From Streptacidiphilus sp. 4-A2 (GTDB lineage Bacteria > Actinomycetota > Actinomycetes > Streptomycetales > Streptomycetaceae): DNA of 64,000 nt. The stretch lies in contig JAAFYY010000001.1 in NCBI GenBank assembly GCA_014284505.1, forward strand, positions 2,356,001 through 2,420,000. The letters are read 5' to 3'. Below the pieces are notes generated by a model. The model ran no database searches. It saw only the letters and a program-made list of their open reading frames with translations, and had not been told where the DNA came from. Positions 38,355 to 46,879 of the stretch are shown here, in pieces. The number at the start of each line of letters is the position of its first letter. Within the stretch, counting starts at the first letter, position 1. Made by a program: the position numbers and the translations under genes.

Positions 38355-39182
38355 GTGGACGTGCTGATATCAGTGGATCTTGAAGCGTCGCGGGCATCGC
38401 CACTCGGCAGCAGACCCACCGGGCGGGCACGACTACGGCATCGCGGGCGCTGATGACCGCGGAGGCCAACGCCGCCGTCGCCGGAGCCTTCGAGGGCGGC
38501 GCGACCTCCGTGGTCGTCAACGACAGCCACGGGTCGGCGGACAACCTCCTCGGCGAGCAGCTGGACCCGCGTGCCGAGTATGTGGTCGGCGATCCCAAGC
38601 CCCTGGACATGCTCCAGGAACTGACGGCGCAGACCGGCGTCGTGCTGTTCGTCGGCCTACCACGCCGGGGCGGCCGACCCCTGCGGCGTGCTGGGGCACA
38701 CCTACAGCGGCGGCGCGTTCACCGACGTGCGGCTCAATGCGGCCTCCATCAGCGAAGCGGAGCTCAACGCCCTGATCGTCGCGGAGGCCGGGGTACCGCT
38801 GGGGCTGGTGACAGGCGACGACGCCGTCTGCGCCACCGCCCGGAGGGCGTTTCCCGGGTGGTCACCGTCCCGGTGAAGACCGCGCGCGGGCGCACGGCGG
38901 CGCGCAGCCTGCACCCCGCGGCCGCCCGGCAGGCCATCACCGCCGGAGCGGCACGCGCCGTGGCCAACGCCGCCGGCGGGCGGCTCAGCCGCTGCCCGTA
39001 CCCAGCGAACTGGTCATCGAGGCGGATCTGCGGCCCAGCGGCGCCGCAGAACTGGTCTCGCTCGTACCCGGCACCCAGCGGACCGCCCCCCGTACCGTGC
39101 GCTTCGCGGCCACCACCCCCGCCAGGCCCTGGATCTGCTCATCGTCTGGTCGTCCCTGACCAGCCACTACGCCGGCCGCTGA
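38355..39182 (+). CDS. M55 family D-aminopeptidase (DppA-like), many frameshifts
   Basis: Zinc aminopeptidase that clips D-amino acids from peptides. Blocks appear in order across three frames: VDVLISVDLE (two metal-binding acidic residues), RALMTAEANAAVAGAFEGGA, VVVNDSHGSADNL (metal His), LFVGYHA, GVLGHTYSGGAFTDVRLN (active-site His), ISEAELNALIVAEAGVPLGLVTGDDAVC (metal Glu), then a C-terminus to about 39182. At least five indels (about 38380, 38655, 38850, 38990, 39120) break it. GTG 38355 is the likely start (GGAG upstream). No Dpp transporter genes adjoin. Confidence 0.8.
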
Positions 39183-39259
39183 CGGCGAGCGGCCTGCCGT
39201 ACGGCCGGGGCGGTCACGAGGGCCGGGCAAGAGCGATGAGCCGCCTGGCGAGAAAGTAG

Positions 39260-39273
39260 TTGATATGTAACAA
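39260..39273. promoter_or_regulatory. Putative MarR autoregulatory site at a promoter
   Basis: TTGATATGTAACAA is an imperfect 14-bp palindrome (TTGATA/TAACAA, five of six positions) in the most AT-rich patch of the area. It ends 8 bases before the MarR start. The short leader with no ribosome site suggests a nearly leaderless mRNA that the regulator can block. Confidence 0.55.
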
Positions 39274-39281
39274 TCTTTTTT

Positions 39282-39779
39282 GTGGAGTTCCACCACGGTC
39301 TCCTCACACACAGGGAGGGCGTCCTGAGTCCCGAGCCGAACAGCACCCCGGCCGTACAGGCATGGGCCGCGCTGCATACGTTCATCACCGGCCAGGACCG
39401 CCGCCGCAGGCTGCGCCGCGAGCTGGACCTCGGTCCAGGCAATGCCGAGCAGCTGATCAACCTCACGCGGGCACCGATGACCATGCGCGAGATCGCGCAG
39501 TCCGCCGCGGTCGACCCCTCCCCCGCCGCCACCGTCGCGATCGACCGTCTGGAGCGTCGTGGCCTGGTACGGCGGGAGAGTCACCCCGACGACAAGCGCC
39601 GCAAAGTTGTCCACCTGACCGACCTCGGACGGCAGACCGCCGAAGCCGCCCAACGGATACTCACCGAGGCGCCCCCCGGGTTCCACGAACTCGACGCCGA
39701 CGATCTGGCCGCCGTCGCCCGTATCTTCGCCGCGCTGAACTCAACGACCGATTCGGCACCGCCCGCCGAAGGCCGCTGA
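39282..39779 (+). CDS. MarR family transcriptional regulator
   Basis: 165 residues from GTG 39282. The winged helix is clear: PMTMREIAQSAAVDPSPAATVAIDRLERRGLVRRESHPDDKRRKVVHLTDLG, including the wing Asp-Asp-Lys-Arg signature. An N-terminal helix (TPAVQAWAALHTFITGQD) and a C-terminal helix form the dimer interface. No ribosome site precedes the start; a CTG at about 39324 after GGGAGGG is a less likely alternative. It is followed 34 bases later by the PEBP gene, probably co-transcribed and controlled by the upstream palindrome. Confidence 0.87.
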   Translation: MEFHHGLLTHREGVLSPEPNSTPAVQAWAALHTFITGQDRRRRLRRELDLGPGNAEQLINLTRAPMTMREIAQSAAVDPSPAATVAIDRLERRGLVRRESHPDDKRRKVVHLTDLGRQTAEAAQRILTEAPPGFHELDADDLAAVARIFAALNSTTDSAPPAEGR

Positions 39780-39813
39780 GAAGGCAGCAAGAGACCAAGA
39801 AAGAGAACGTGTC

Positions 39814-40400
39814 ATGCCTGTACTCGGCACCCTCCTGCGCAACCGGCGCCCCCACGAGCGCACTCATGCCTGGAACCAGGCCGGCCTGGCCGGCCCGGAG
39901 ACCCTCACCCTCACCAGCCAGGACTTCACCGACGCCGGCCCCCTGCCCACCCGGCACAGCGGCACGCGTGTCGGTGGCGAGAACGTCTCCCCCCACCTCG
40001 CCTGGAGCACGCCCCCGAGGGGACCGCCGAACTGCTGCTCCTGGTCGAGGACGTCGACGTTCCCCTCGGGGCGAACCCCGCCGTCCACTGTCTCGCCGTC
40101 ATCGACGATGCCCGGCTTGCCAAGCCGCACGAGCTCGCCGCCGGTGCCCTTGGCAAGAGCGCTCCCGCGCCCGGAGTGACGCTGCTGCGCTCCTTCATCA
40201 GCCGTGGCTACTACGGACCCGAGCCGCTCAAGGGCCACGGCCCCCACCGCTATGTCTTCGAGCTCTACGCGCTGGGCGAGAGCCTGCTGGGCCGCCCGGA
40301 TCGCGACACGCTCGTCAAGACCCGGCCCCGCCGCCTCCTGAACTCCCTCGACGTACCGGTACTCGCCCGCGGCCGCATCACCGGCATCAGCGAACGCTGA
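39814..40400 (+). CDS. YbhB/YbcL family Raf-kinase-inhibitor-like (PEBP) protein, one frameshift
   Basis: Phosphatidylethanolamine-binding-protein fold. The ATG at 39814 follows AAAGAGAAC. First part: LTLTSQDFTDAGPLP, then GENVSPHLAWSTPP, the first ligand-pocket block. The frame breaks near 40017 and continues GTAELLLLVEDVDVPLG, VHCLAVID, GYYGPEPLKGHGPHRYVFELYAL (the GHGPHRY pocket signature) and ends ITGISER. About 195 residues restored. Bacterial members bind small anionic ligands; the exact role is unknown. Next in the operon to MarR. Confidence 0.87.
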
Positions 40401-40617
40401 CCTCCGAGGCCCCGGCCACGGCTCTTTGCTGCGGGCCGCCGCCGGGCCCGGCCGCCCCCTCCGCCCCGTGGAAGCTGTACTGCTCCTGCGGATCCTGTCG
40501 CAGTCGTCGTCAGCCTGTGGTCCTCGACGGGTACGGCATCCAGCCGGGGCATCCAGCCGGAGAACCGGCACGCGATTTCGCTTTGAGGGGCCGAGGCCGT
40601 AGAGTCGTGCCTACCGA

Positions 40618-40691
40618 CGCGGGGTGGAGCAGCTCGGTAGCTCGCTGGGCTCATAACCCAGAGGTCGCAGGTTCAAATCCTGTCCCCGCTA
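40618..40691 (+). tRNA. Initiator tRNA-fMet (CAT)
   Basis: 74 nt cloverleaf. Acceptor stem CGCGGGG pairs with CCCCGC leaving the 1:72 mismatch typical of initiators. The D arm is GAGCAGCTCGGTAGCTC. The anticodon stem carries the three G-C pairs GGG/CCC flanking loop CTCATAA (anticodon CAT), the T arm is GCAGGTTCAAATCCTGT, and the 3' end is GCTA. CCA is not encoded. Confidence 0.96.
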
Positions 40692-40697
40692 CGATCC

Positions 40698-40731
40698 AGT
40701 AGGCCCGATGCACTCGTGCACCGGGCCTACT
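40698..40731 (+). terminator. Hairpin terminator after tRNA-fMet
   Basis: AGTAGGCCCG (40698-40707) pairs with CGGGCCTACT (40722-40731); an inner TGCA/TGCA pairing extends the stem. It starts 6 bases after the mature tRNA end. Confidence 0.8.
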
Positions 40732-40775
40732 GTCATCCGTGCGTGACACCGTTGAGCTGCTGCCGGGAGCCGTCC

Positions 40776-41331
40776 ATGTCCACCGCCGACCTGTCCGCTT
40801 CACCTTTCAGCCGGAGCGCGGCCGACCTCGCGGACAAAATCGAGGCCCGTACCGGGGATCCGGCCGCCGCCGCACAGCAGTTGGCGGAGATGGCGCGCAC
40901 GCGGCCGAGGCGCTTCTTCGCCTACTCGCTGATCCACGGCGGTGAGCGCGACCTCTACCACCTCGCCGAAGCCGAAGCCGGCCGGGAGGCGGACGAGGAG
41001 CAGTTCGAGAGGTGCGTACATGCTCGGGGCGATGCTGGTGCTGGCGGGCGAGTACGTGAGCGACGACGAGCACAACGCTGACCAGGAGCTCCAGTACGAG
41101 CTTCCGGCAGCCTACGACCAGTGCTTCGGCACGCTGCGCGATCACCTGACCGCCCGCTACGGCGAGCCGGTGGCGAGCGATGTCGAGCTGCGCTGGGGTG
41201 GCAACGGCGACCGCGCCGTGTGGCAACTCCCGGACGTCCGGCTGGTGTTGGAGTCCTATATCAATGTCGGCGGCGTCGGCGACTTCGAGTGTCAGCTCTG
41301 GCTGGCCGCCGTTCGCGAGACAAAGAGCTAG
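40776..41331 (+). CDS. Uncharacterised protein, one frameshift
   Basis: ATG at 40776 after GGGAGCCG. The N-terminal part is MSTADLSASPFSRSAADLAD, then a helix-rich region with MARTRPRRFFAYSLIHGGERDLYHLAEAEA. The frame breaks near 41010 (after EEQFER) and continues GAYMLGAMLVLAGEYVSDDEHNADQELQYELPAAYDQCFGTL, VELRWGGNGDRAVWQLPDVRLVLESYINVGG and DFECQLWLAAV. Soluble alpha/beta composition of about 185 residues. The ending resembles small immunity or WXG-associated proteins, but I do not recognise it. Confidence 0.6.
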
Positions 41332-41646
41332 CACCAACGCGTGGGTGCCATGTCTTCCTCCTGGAGAGGCCGGTCGCGCCCTGCCGCCGCGGGAGCAACG
41401 CACGCGCGCATGCGGCTGGGCCGACGGCGTTGTCCGTGAGGCCGCCTTCGGTCGGTGAGGGATGTGCCCCCAGTCCGGTCCGCACGGCAGCGGGCCGGAC
41501 CGGCCGAACCGTCCCCGGCACGCCCGCCTCATCGTCCCCGCCCTCCGGATGCCGACCGCTGGTGCCGCCGCGATCCGCGCAACCACTCCCCGCTGTGTCG
41601 CAGGTAACGTTGACTGCAAGGGTGGTCCTCACGCAGCGTGGGTTGT
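41332..41646. other. Intergenic region
   Basis: No gene or strong signal is seen; mixed GC-rich sequence between two same-strand genes. Confidence 0.35.
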
Positions 41647-41904
41647 ATGCCTTCGAACAGCGCCGACGAGCCCGGCAGCCTGACTGCCTTCGACATAGAC
41701 CTGACCCTCGAAGAGGCCCGCAGGCGGGCCGAGGTGCTCGCCGCGCTCGGGCCGGCCTGGGACCCGGTCGAGGTCATGCGCGGCGAGGAGGCGGCATACG
41801 CGCTGCTGTACTCGGGGCTGGACACCGAGCAGCAGCGCATCTACACCGACCTGGTGGCGGCAGGCGTGCTGCCCGAACGGGAGCCCGGCCGTGCTGCCGA
41901 TTGA
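41647..41904 (+). CDS. DUF6400 family small protein
   Basis: 85 residues, ATG at 41647. The sequence FDIDLTLEEARRRAEVLAALGPAWDP, then VEVMRGEEAAYALLYSGLDTEQQRIYTDLVAAGVLP, is the characteristic all-helical DUF6400 pattern known from Streptomyces. Soluble, role unknown. Its end overlaps the next small gene by 14 bases. Confidence 0.8.
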   Translation: MPSNSADEPGSLTAFDIDLTLEEARRRAEVLAALGPAWDPVEVMRGEEAAYALLYSGLDTEQQRIYTDLVAAGVLPEREPGRAAD

Positions 41905-42082
41905 CCCGCAGGCCGACGACGGCCGCCGCGCCTGGGTGGCATGTCCGCGCTGCGACGACGCCCGACACTGCACGCCCTGCCAGGAGCGGCGGACCTGCGG
42001 CGAGCACTGGCGATACCTGCTGTCACACTCCGGCAGCACCCTGCATCTGCAGTGCCCGGGCTGCACCCACGTGGGACCATGA
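41891..42082 (+). CDS. Small zinc-ribbon-like protein coupled to DUF6400 gene
   Basis: 63 residues from GTG 41891, overlapping the DUF6400 gene by 14 bases. Contains CPRCDDARHCTPCQERRTCGEHW and a terminal CPGC, so six to seven cysteines and two histidines in the spacing of paired zinc knuckles. The overlap points to translational coupling, and the two proteins may act together. Nucleic-acid or protein binding is inference. Confidence 0.65.
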   Translation: MLPIDPQADDGRRAWVACPRCDDARHCTPCQERRTCGEHWRYLLSHSGSTLHLQCPGCTHVGP

Positions 42083-42207
42083 AACCGGCTTCGGTGCCAC
42101 CCGCGGCCGGGACGGACGCAGTACCGCGGGCGACCGCTGGAACGGCCCGGGCCTCTGGCCTGCGAACGACGCGTAGTACGGCCGCATACGGCCGCGCAGC
42201 AACATGA

Positions 42208-42243
42208 GCCCCAGCCCGTGGCCCCACCTCCGGGAGCTGGGGC
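42208..42243 (+). terminator. Candidate terminator hairpin
   Basis: GCCCCAGC (42208-42215) and GCTGGGGC (42236-42243) are perfect 8-bp arms with a 20-base loop, 126 bases after the zinc-ribbon gene. Confidence 0.45.
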
Positions 42244-42333
42244 GGTGCGCAGGCCGGCCCGACGGGGGTTCGTTTGCACGACAAGTTCGAGTTGCTTGCC
42301 CTCGGCCAAGTTGAGGGTTCTAAGGTCGGGACC

Positions 42334-42807
42334 ATGACATCGCCCGTTCGCCCAAGCCCCGTCAGAACTCCGCTACTTCTTGCCGACATCGAAGCCGCCG
42401 TCCGCGGCAGCTGGGGCGCCGATACCTGCTCACCGGAGTTCCGTTCTCGCTGGAGTCCGGACAACCCGGCACGGGCCCAATGCGGCGTCACCGCCATGGT
42501 CCTGAACGATCTCCTCGGAGGGGAGCTGATTCGCGGGGATGTCCAGGTCGGCGACGCGTGGAGGGACTTCCACTGGTGGAACCGCCTGGAAACGGGAGTC
42601 GAGATCGACCTCACCCGCGAGCAGTTCCGATCTGAGGAGGAAATCACCGGTGGCATCGTCATCCCGAGAAAGCCGCTGGATACCTGGCGCCGGCTGCGGG
42701 GAGAGTACGAAATCCTTCACGCCGAGTGGAACGCGCTCTCTCGCGCGACAGTGCCTGATGGTGACGTTTCAGACTACGTCTCGATCGGCTGGAGTTCGTT
42801 GACGTGA
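42334..42807 (+). CDS. YunG-like uncharacterised protein
   Basis: 157 residues; ATG 42334 chosen over a 20-residue longer frame. The order SWGADTCSPE, WSPDNPARAQCGVTAMVLNDLLGGEL, HWWNRLETGVEIDLTREQF matches the YunG family: a cysteine after an Asn-Pro-x-x-x-Gln, a following Val-Thr-Ala helix, and a His-Trp-Trp-Asn strand, reminiscent of a papain-like/cysteine transglutaminase arrangement (Cys then His). Activity unproven. Confidence 0.7.
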   Translation: MTSPVRPSPVRTPLLLADIEAAVRGSWGADTCSPEFRSRWSPDNPARAQCGVTAMVLNDLLGGELIRGDVQVGDAWRDFHWWNRLETGVEIDLTREQFRSEEEITGGIVIPRKPLDTWRRLRGEYEILHAEWNALSRATVPDGDVSDYVSIGWSSLT

Positions 42808-43035
42808 CATGGGGACAGTCGGGCGGCTGCTGCCGGACGGCTGTGGGAGGTCTCCCATGATGCAACGCCGGAGCCGCCGGTTCGCAGTAAGGACGGTAGC
42901 CGACAGCCCGGGGCAGGGGCTACGCAGTTCGGGCGAAGCACGCGCCGTGTCTCCCTGGCGCAGCCGGCCTGGTGGAGGCTGACCTGATGGAGTAGGCGCG
43001 CACCTGTGCTGCCCGATGACTGGAAAGGCCCACGC

Positions 43036-43749
43036 ATGACGATCTCCGCCGCCTCCTACGCCGACCTTCGCGCGTTGGTCGTCAATTGCACGCTCAAGCG
43101 CTCCCGGAACGCAGCCACCCAGGGGCTGATCGACCTCAGCCGCACCATCATGGAGCGGCAGGGCGTCCAGGTGGAGGTGCTGCGCGCGGTGGACCTCGAT
43201 ATCGCCACCGGTGTGTGGCCGGACATGACCGAGCACGGCTGGCAGTCGGACGCCTGGCCGGGTGTCTACGAGAAGGTGATGTCCGCCGACATCCTCACCC
43301 TGGCCGGGCCGATCTGGCTGGGAGACAACTCCTCGGTGATGAAGCGCGTCATCGAACGCCTCTACGCCTGCTCCAGCCTGCTGAACCAGCACGGCCAGTA
43401 CGCCTACTACGGCCGCGTGGGAGGCTGCCTGATCACCGGTAACGAGGACGGCGTCAAGCACTGTGCGATGAACGTCCTCTACAGCCTGCAACACCTCGGT
43501 TACACCATCCCGCCCCAGGCCGACGCCGGCTGGATCGGCGAGGCCGGCCCCGGCCCCTCCTACCTCGACGAGGGCTCGGGCGGTCCGCAGAACGACTTCA
43601 CCAACCGCAACACCACCTTCATGACCTGGAACCAGCTCCACCTCGCCCGCCTCCTCAAGGACAACGGGGGCATCCCCGCTCACGGCAACCAGCGCTCCGA
43701 GTGGGACGCCGGCTGCCGATTCGACTCCGCCAACCCAGAACACCGCTGA
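43036..43749 (+). CDS. Flavodoxin-like NAD(P)H-dependent oxidoreductase
   Basis: 237 residues from ATG 43036 (GGAAAGG upstream). Flavodoxin-like fold: LRALVVNCTLKRSRNAATQGLID (phosphate loop), VEVLRAVDLDIATGVWPDM, ILTLAGPIWLGDNSSVMKRVIERLYACS (the P-x-W-x-G flavin loop), and CLITGNEDGVKHCAMNVLYSLQHLGYTIPPQADAGWIG. The family reduces quinones or nitro/azo compounds with FMN. Intact and alone. Confidence 0.87.
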   Translation: MTISAASYADLRALVVNCTLKRSRNAATQGLIDLSRTIMERQGVQVEVLRAVDLDIATGVWPDMTEHGWQSDAWPGVYEKVMSADILTLAGPIWLGDNSSVMKRVIERLYACSSLLNQHGQYAYYGRVGGCLITGNEDGVKHCAMNVLYSLQHLGYTIPPQADAGWIGEAGPGPSYLDEGSGGPQNDFTNRNTTFMTWNQLHLARLLKDNGGIPAHGNQRSEWDAGCRFDSANPEHR

Positions 43750-43949
43750 CCGCCCGAAGGTCACAGGCAGCGCGACCCGACGGCGCCGCAGCCCACCACC
43801 ACGCGGGCCGCGACGCCGCTGGCCAAGCCTCCGCTACCCGCTCGCCGCCCGAGGCGGACTTCCGGGGCTTTGTCCAGGAAGTCCCCGCATCCGCTGACCA
43901 CCGGCGGAAACGGGTGGCCTGGCGCGTTGGCGACTGCCAGACTCGCTCC

Positions 43950-44763
43950 GTGCGAGTGATCATCGAGGATATGGCCGACCGCCTGGCCAAGGTGCCGGGC
44001 GTGGTCGGAGTAATGCTCGGCGGCAGCAGGGCACGTGGAGAGCACCGGCCGGAATCGGACTGGGATCTCGGCGTCTACTACCGTGGCGGGCTCGACCTCG
44101 CCGCGTTGCGCGCGCTGGCCGGGCCCGGTGTGGAGGTGGCCGGCCCAGGTGGCTGGGGCCTTGGGTCAACGGTGGTGCGTGGCTGCGGGTCGACGGCGTG
44201 GCGGTGGACTGGATCCTGCGGGATCTGGACCGGGTCGGGCAGGTGTGGGCGGACTGCTGCGAGGGCCGGTATGAAGTGGGCGTGCAGGCGGGGCACCCCC
44301 TCGGATTCTGGTCGCCCTGCTACGCAGGCGAGGTGGCGCTCGGTCAGCTGCTGGCCGACCCGACCGGCGAACTGACGGACCTTCGACGGCGGACCACGGC
44401 CTACCCTGAGCCGCTGCGAAAGGCGTTGACAGCGGGAGCCTGGGAGGCGGAGTTCCTGGTCGGCGCCGCGGCAAAGGGCGCGGCACGGGCGGACACGCTC
44501 TACGTGTCGCTCTGCCTGTCCCGGGCCATCGGCGTCCTGGTCCAAGCGCTGTTCGCCGCGGACCGGCGTTGGTGCCTCAATGAGAAGGGTGCGCTGGCTG
44601 TCGCCGAGACACTTCCGTGCGCGCCCCCGGCTTCGGCCCGCGAGTACGCGGCTTGCTGGGGGCGCCCGGCGCGAATGCCGAGCTTCTGGCGGCGACGGTA
44701 ACCCAGGCGCGGGCGCTGACGGAGGAGACTCTCGCTGCGCTGAGGGGCAGCGCCGAGGCCTGA
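43950..44763 (+). CDS. Nucleotidyltransferase domain protein, two frameshifts
   Basis: Pol-beta-type nucleotidyltransferase of the aminoglycoside adenylyltransferase kind. GTG 43950 gives MRVIIEDMADRLAKVPGV. The active-site motif is GGSRARG (24-30) with the metal aspartates D37 and D39 in ESDWDLGVYY. The frame breaks near 44165 (before GGAWLRVDGVAVDWILRDLD) and near 44690, then ends with TQARALTEETLAALRG to TGA 44761. About 270 residues; the helical second half (AACWGRPARMP...) would form the substrate lid. Whether it modifies an antibiotic or another molecule is not decidable. Confidence 0.82.
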
Positions 44764-44835
44764 TCTGCGGGACCGGATCAACCACGCCTTCAGTGGTCAG
44801 TGACCACGCCTCTTCGTCCGAGTACGACACTAGGA

Positions 44836-45246
44836 ATGATGCCCGTGACCGACCTGAGGCTCTCACCGGCGCCGAATGCAAGTCGAGCCGAATGGCTCGG
44901 CGCAGCGGTCCTGGCTGCTGCCGTGGCTGTGATCGACTGGCAGCTCGTCAGCTTCATCTGGCGTTCGTATTTCAAGATGAAGTCATCGCCCGAAATCAGC
45001 AACAGGTATCTGGCCATGTACGCCCTCCACGATGCTTGGCGGTCCGCCATGACCGGCACGGCCGAGCTCGGGGTACTGGTGTTCGCCGGAGCGGTCGTGG
45101 GTGCTCTCGTCGGGCTGCGGAACCGCTACGCACCACTTGCCCAGCGCTTCCGGTCTGCCATGGTGGGCGCCCTGCTGGTCCACGCTGTGCTGCCGGTGGC
45201 CCTCGTGGTCTTCCTCGCGAATCACCCGCCACAGATCACCTTTTAG
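44836..45246 (+). CDS. Small membrane protein, three spans
   Basis: 136 residues from ATG 44836 (AGGA just upstream; a second ATG at 44839). Spans: EWLGAAVLAAAVAVIDWQLVSFIW, TAELGVLVFAGAVVGALVGL and SAMVGALLVHAVLPVALVVFLAN. A soluble loop with SYFKMKSSPEISNRYLAMYALHDAWR lies between the first two. Unknown role; convergent with the AlkZ-like gene. Confidence 0.68.
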   Translation: MMPVTDLRLSPAPNASRAEWLGAAVLAAAVAVIDWQLVSFIWRSYFKMKSSPEISNRYLAMYALHDAWRSAMTGTAELGVLVFAGAVVGALVGLRNRYAPLAQRFRSAMVGALLVHAVLPVALVVFLANHPPQITF

Positions 45247-45315
45247 CGAGTCCCGCCAGCACGTGATGGCGCGCCTGCCCGATGTCGCAGGCTTGCGGCT
45301 GCCGGGCTGGGCCGC

Positions 45316-46425
45316 TCAGCGGGGAGACGCGGCGATTCTGATACGGCAGCTCTCGTCGTCGGAAAGGAAGGACGCCAGCGCCTGCCCCTGTTCGGCGACG
45401 GTGCTGCGGTCGGTTGGGGAGAAGCGGCGCAGCGGGGTGACGTTCACGGTTCCCGCCTCGACGTTCCAGGTCGCGGCGACCCGGCCGTCGACCAGGACGA
45501 AGCGAGCGCCGGTGACCGACAGGCCGCGGTGGGCGTCGTCGATGATCCGGGTGCGGTCGTGGTAGCCGAGGACCGCGTTGTCGAACGCCGGCAGGAATCG
45601 CACCGGGGCAGGCGTGTCGGGGTCGGGGCGTGGTGCGTCGGGGAGGTCCAGCAGTTCCCGGCCGCGCTCGTCGCGGAAGGCGATCAGTTCCCCGCGGATC
45701 GCGGCGATCGCGGCCGGCAGCCCGGCGAGCCCGCACCAGGCGCGCAGGTCGGCCGAGGAGGCCGGGCCGTACGCAGCCAGGTAGCGGCGCACCAGCGCCT
45801 GGCCCACGGGATCGGAGCGGTCCGGGGCCGGCGGATCGATCTCGCGACCCAGCCAGGCCGAGAGCGGGACGTTGCGCACCCCCGCCTTCGTGCGCCACAG
45901 CCCGCGCGGTGGTACCTGGCAGACCGGGACGAGGGCGGCGACCAGCGCCTCACCCAGTGCCCGCGGTCCCGGCGCCGGCCACTGCCCGGCAAGCGCCCGC
46001 CCGAGCTCGGTCATCGAGCGGGGCTCGCCATCGGCCAGCAACGCGCGTCCCGCCGCCGCGAGTTCGTCGAGATCCACCCCGTCCAGCTCGTGGCGGTAGT
46101 TCCCGAGTACGCGTTGCCGCAGCATGGCGTCGTGGCGGGCCCGCCAGGCCAGGGCGTCCTCGGCGGTGAGGAGGTGGACGGTGCGGCGCATGAGGTGGGT
46201 CCGCACCACGTACCGCCGGAGCAGCAGGTCCGAGAGGACCGCCGGGTCGAACGCGCGCAGCCGCGACCAGAGCCCGACGAACGGTTCCTGCGGTTCCTGC
46301 GCCTGCAGGCCGCCGAGGTGCGCGACGGCGTCGAGGACCGGCATGTCGGCATGATCAAGCAGCAACTGCCGGGCCAGCGTCGAGCGGTTGAGGGCTCGGG
46401 CATCGAGAACGGCGATCGCGGTCAT
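45316..46425 (-). CDS. AlkZ-like winged-helix DNA-binding protein (HTH_42)
   Basis: 369 residues, intact. Belongs to PF06224, which includes the interstrand-crosslink glycosylases AlkZ/AZL and YcaQ. The tandem winged helices begin ALNRSTLARQLLLDHADMPVLDAVAHLGGLQAQEPQEPF. The Q-x-Q pair (QAQ), which positions the catalytic water in AlkZ, is present. Later blocks RRYVVRTHLMRRTVHLLTAEDALAW and VRRYLAAYGPASSADLRAWCGLAG are typical. Its ATG overlaps the stop of a 28-codon ORF (46422-46508). A DNA repair or self-resistance glycosylase role is possible; most actinobacterial members are untested. Confidence 0.85.
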   Translation of the reverse strand: MTAIAVLDARALNRSTLARQLLLDHADMPVLDAVAHLGGLQAQEPQEPFVGLWSRLRAFDPAVLSDLLLRRYVVRTHLMRRTVHLLTAEDALAWRARHDAMLRQRVLGNYRHELDGVDLDELAAAGRALLADGEPRSMTELGRALAGQWPAPGPRALGEALVAALVPVCQVPPRGLWRTKAGVRNVPLSAWLGREIDPPAPDRSDPVGQALVRRYLAAYGPASSADLRAWCGLAGLPAAIAAIRGELIAFRDERGRELLDLPDAPRPDPDTPAPVRFLPAFDNAVLGYHDRTRIIDDAHRGLSVTGARFVLVDGRVAATWNVEAGTVNVTPLRRFSPTDRSTVAEQGQALASFLSDDESCRIRIAASPR

Positions 46426-46508
46426 GCCGCCTCACGCTCCTCGGCCGATCGCCGGCGCAGGGCCGCGCCGGCGATCGGCTGCGGGGTGCAGGACACGTTG
46501 ACAGACAT
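46422..46508 (-). CDS. 28-residue coupled upstream ORF
   Basis: MSVNVSCTPQPIAGAALRRR, then SAEEREAA, starting at ATG 46508 with AAGGAG upstream and ending TGA inside the ATGA overlap with the AlkZ-like gene. Strong ribosome site, perfect coupling and compact size suggest a translated leader peptide or a small protein; no family is recognised. Confidence 0.5.
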   Translation of the reverse strand: MSVNVSCTPQPIAGAALRRRSAEEREAA

Positions 46509-46879
46509 GATTCGCTCCTTCGCTCTCGATGCATCGTGTCCGGGCAGGGCCCGGACGTCCCGGTCAATGGCCGGGCTCGGCCGGCCCTGCCCGGTGCTCC
46601 CACGGTCGCAGGGGAAGCGGCCAGGTTGTGTCCGCTTCCCTGGGCAGTGGGGGAGTCATGCAGAAGACCTCAGCGCGAGCATCCGTCGGGAAGCCGTCCG
46701 GAGGCACCCGTGGCCACCGGACCGTCGGCGTGGCAAGCGAGCCGCAGTGGTCTGCGTACGGCGCTGGTCCGAGTGGGCGGCGCTGACCGACGGACCGTTA
46801 GCCGTGCCGCCACCGCCGGTAGGTATGGCAGGTCCCAAGCGTCCGTCGGCCCGTCCGCCGGCCCTGCCCAGGAGCGCCC
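46509..46879. other. Divergent intergenic region
   Basis: Promoter region between the AlkZ-like operon and the serine hydrolase. No gene is seen; the ribosome site AGGAG at 46870-46874 precedes the GTG at 46880. Confidence 0.4.

Noticed and set aside
40618..40691. tRNA-fMet as an integration site of a mobile element
   Set aside because: No integrase, excisionase or second copy of the tRNA 3' end was found in the window.
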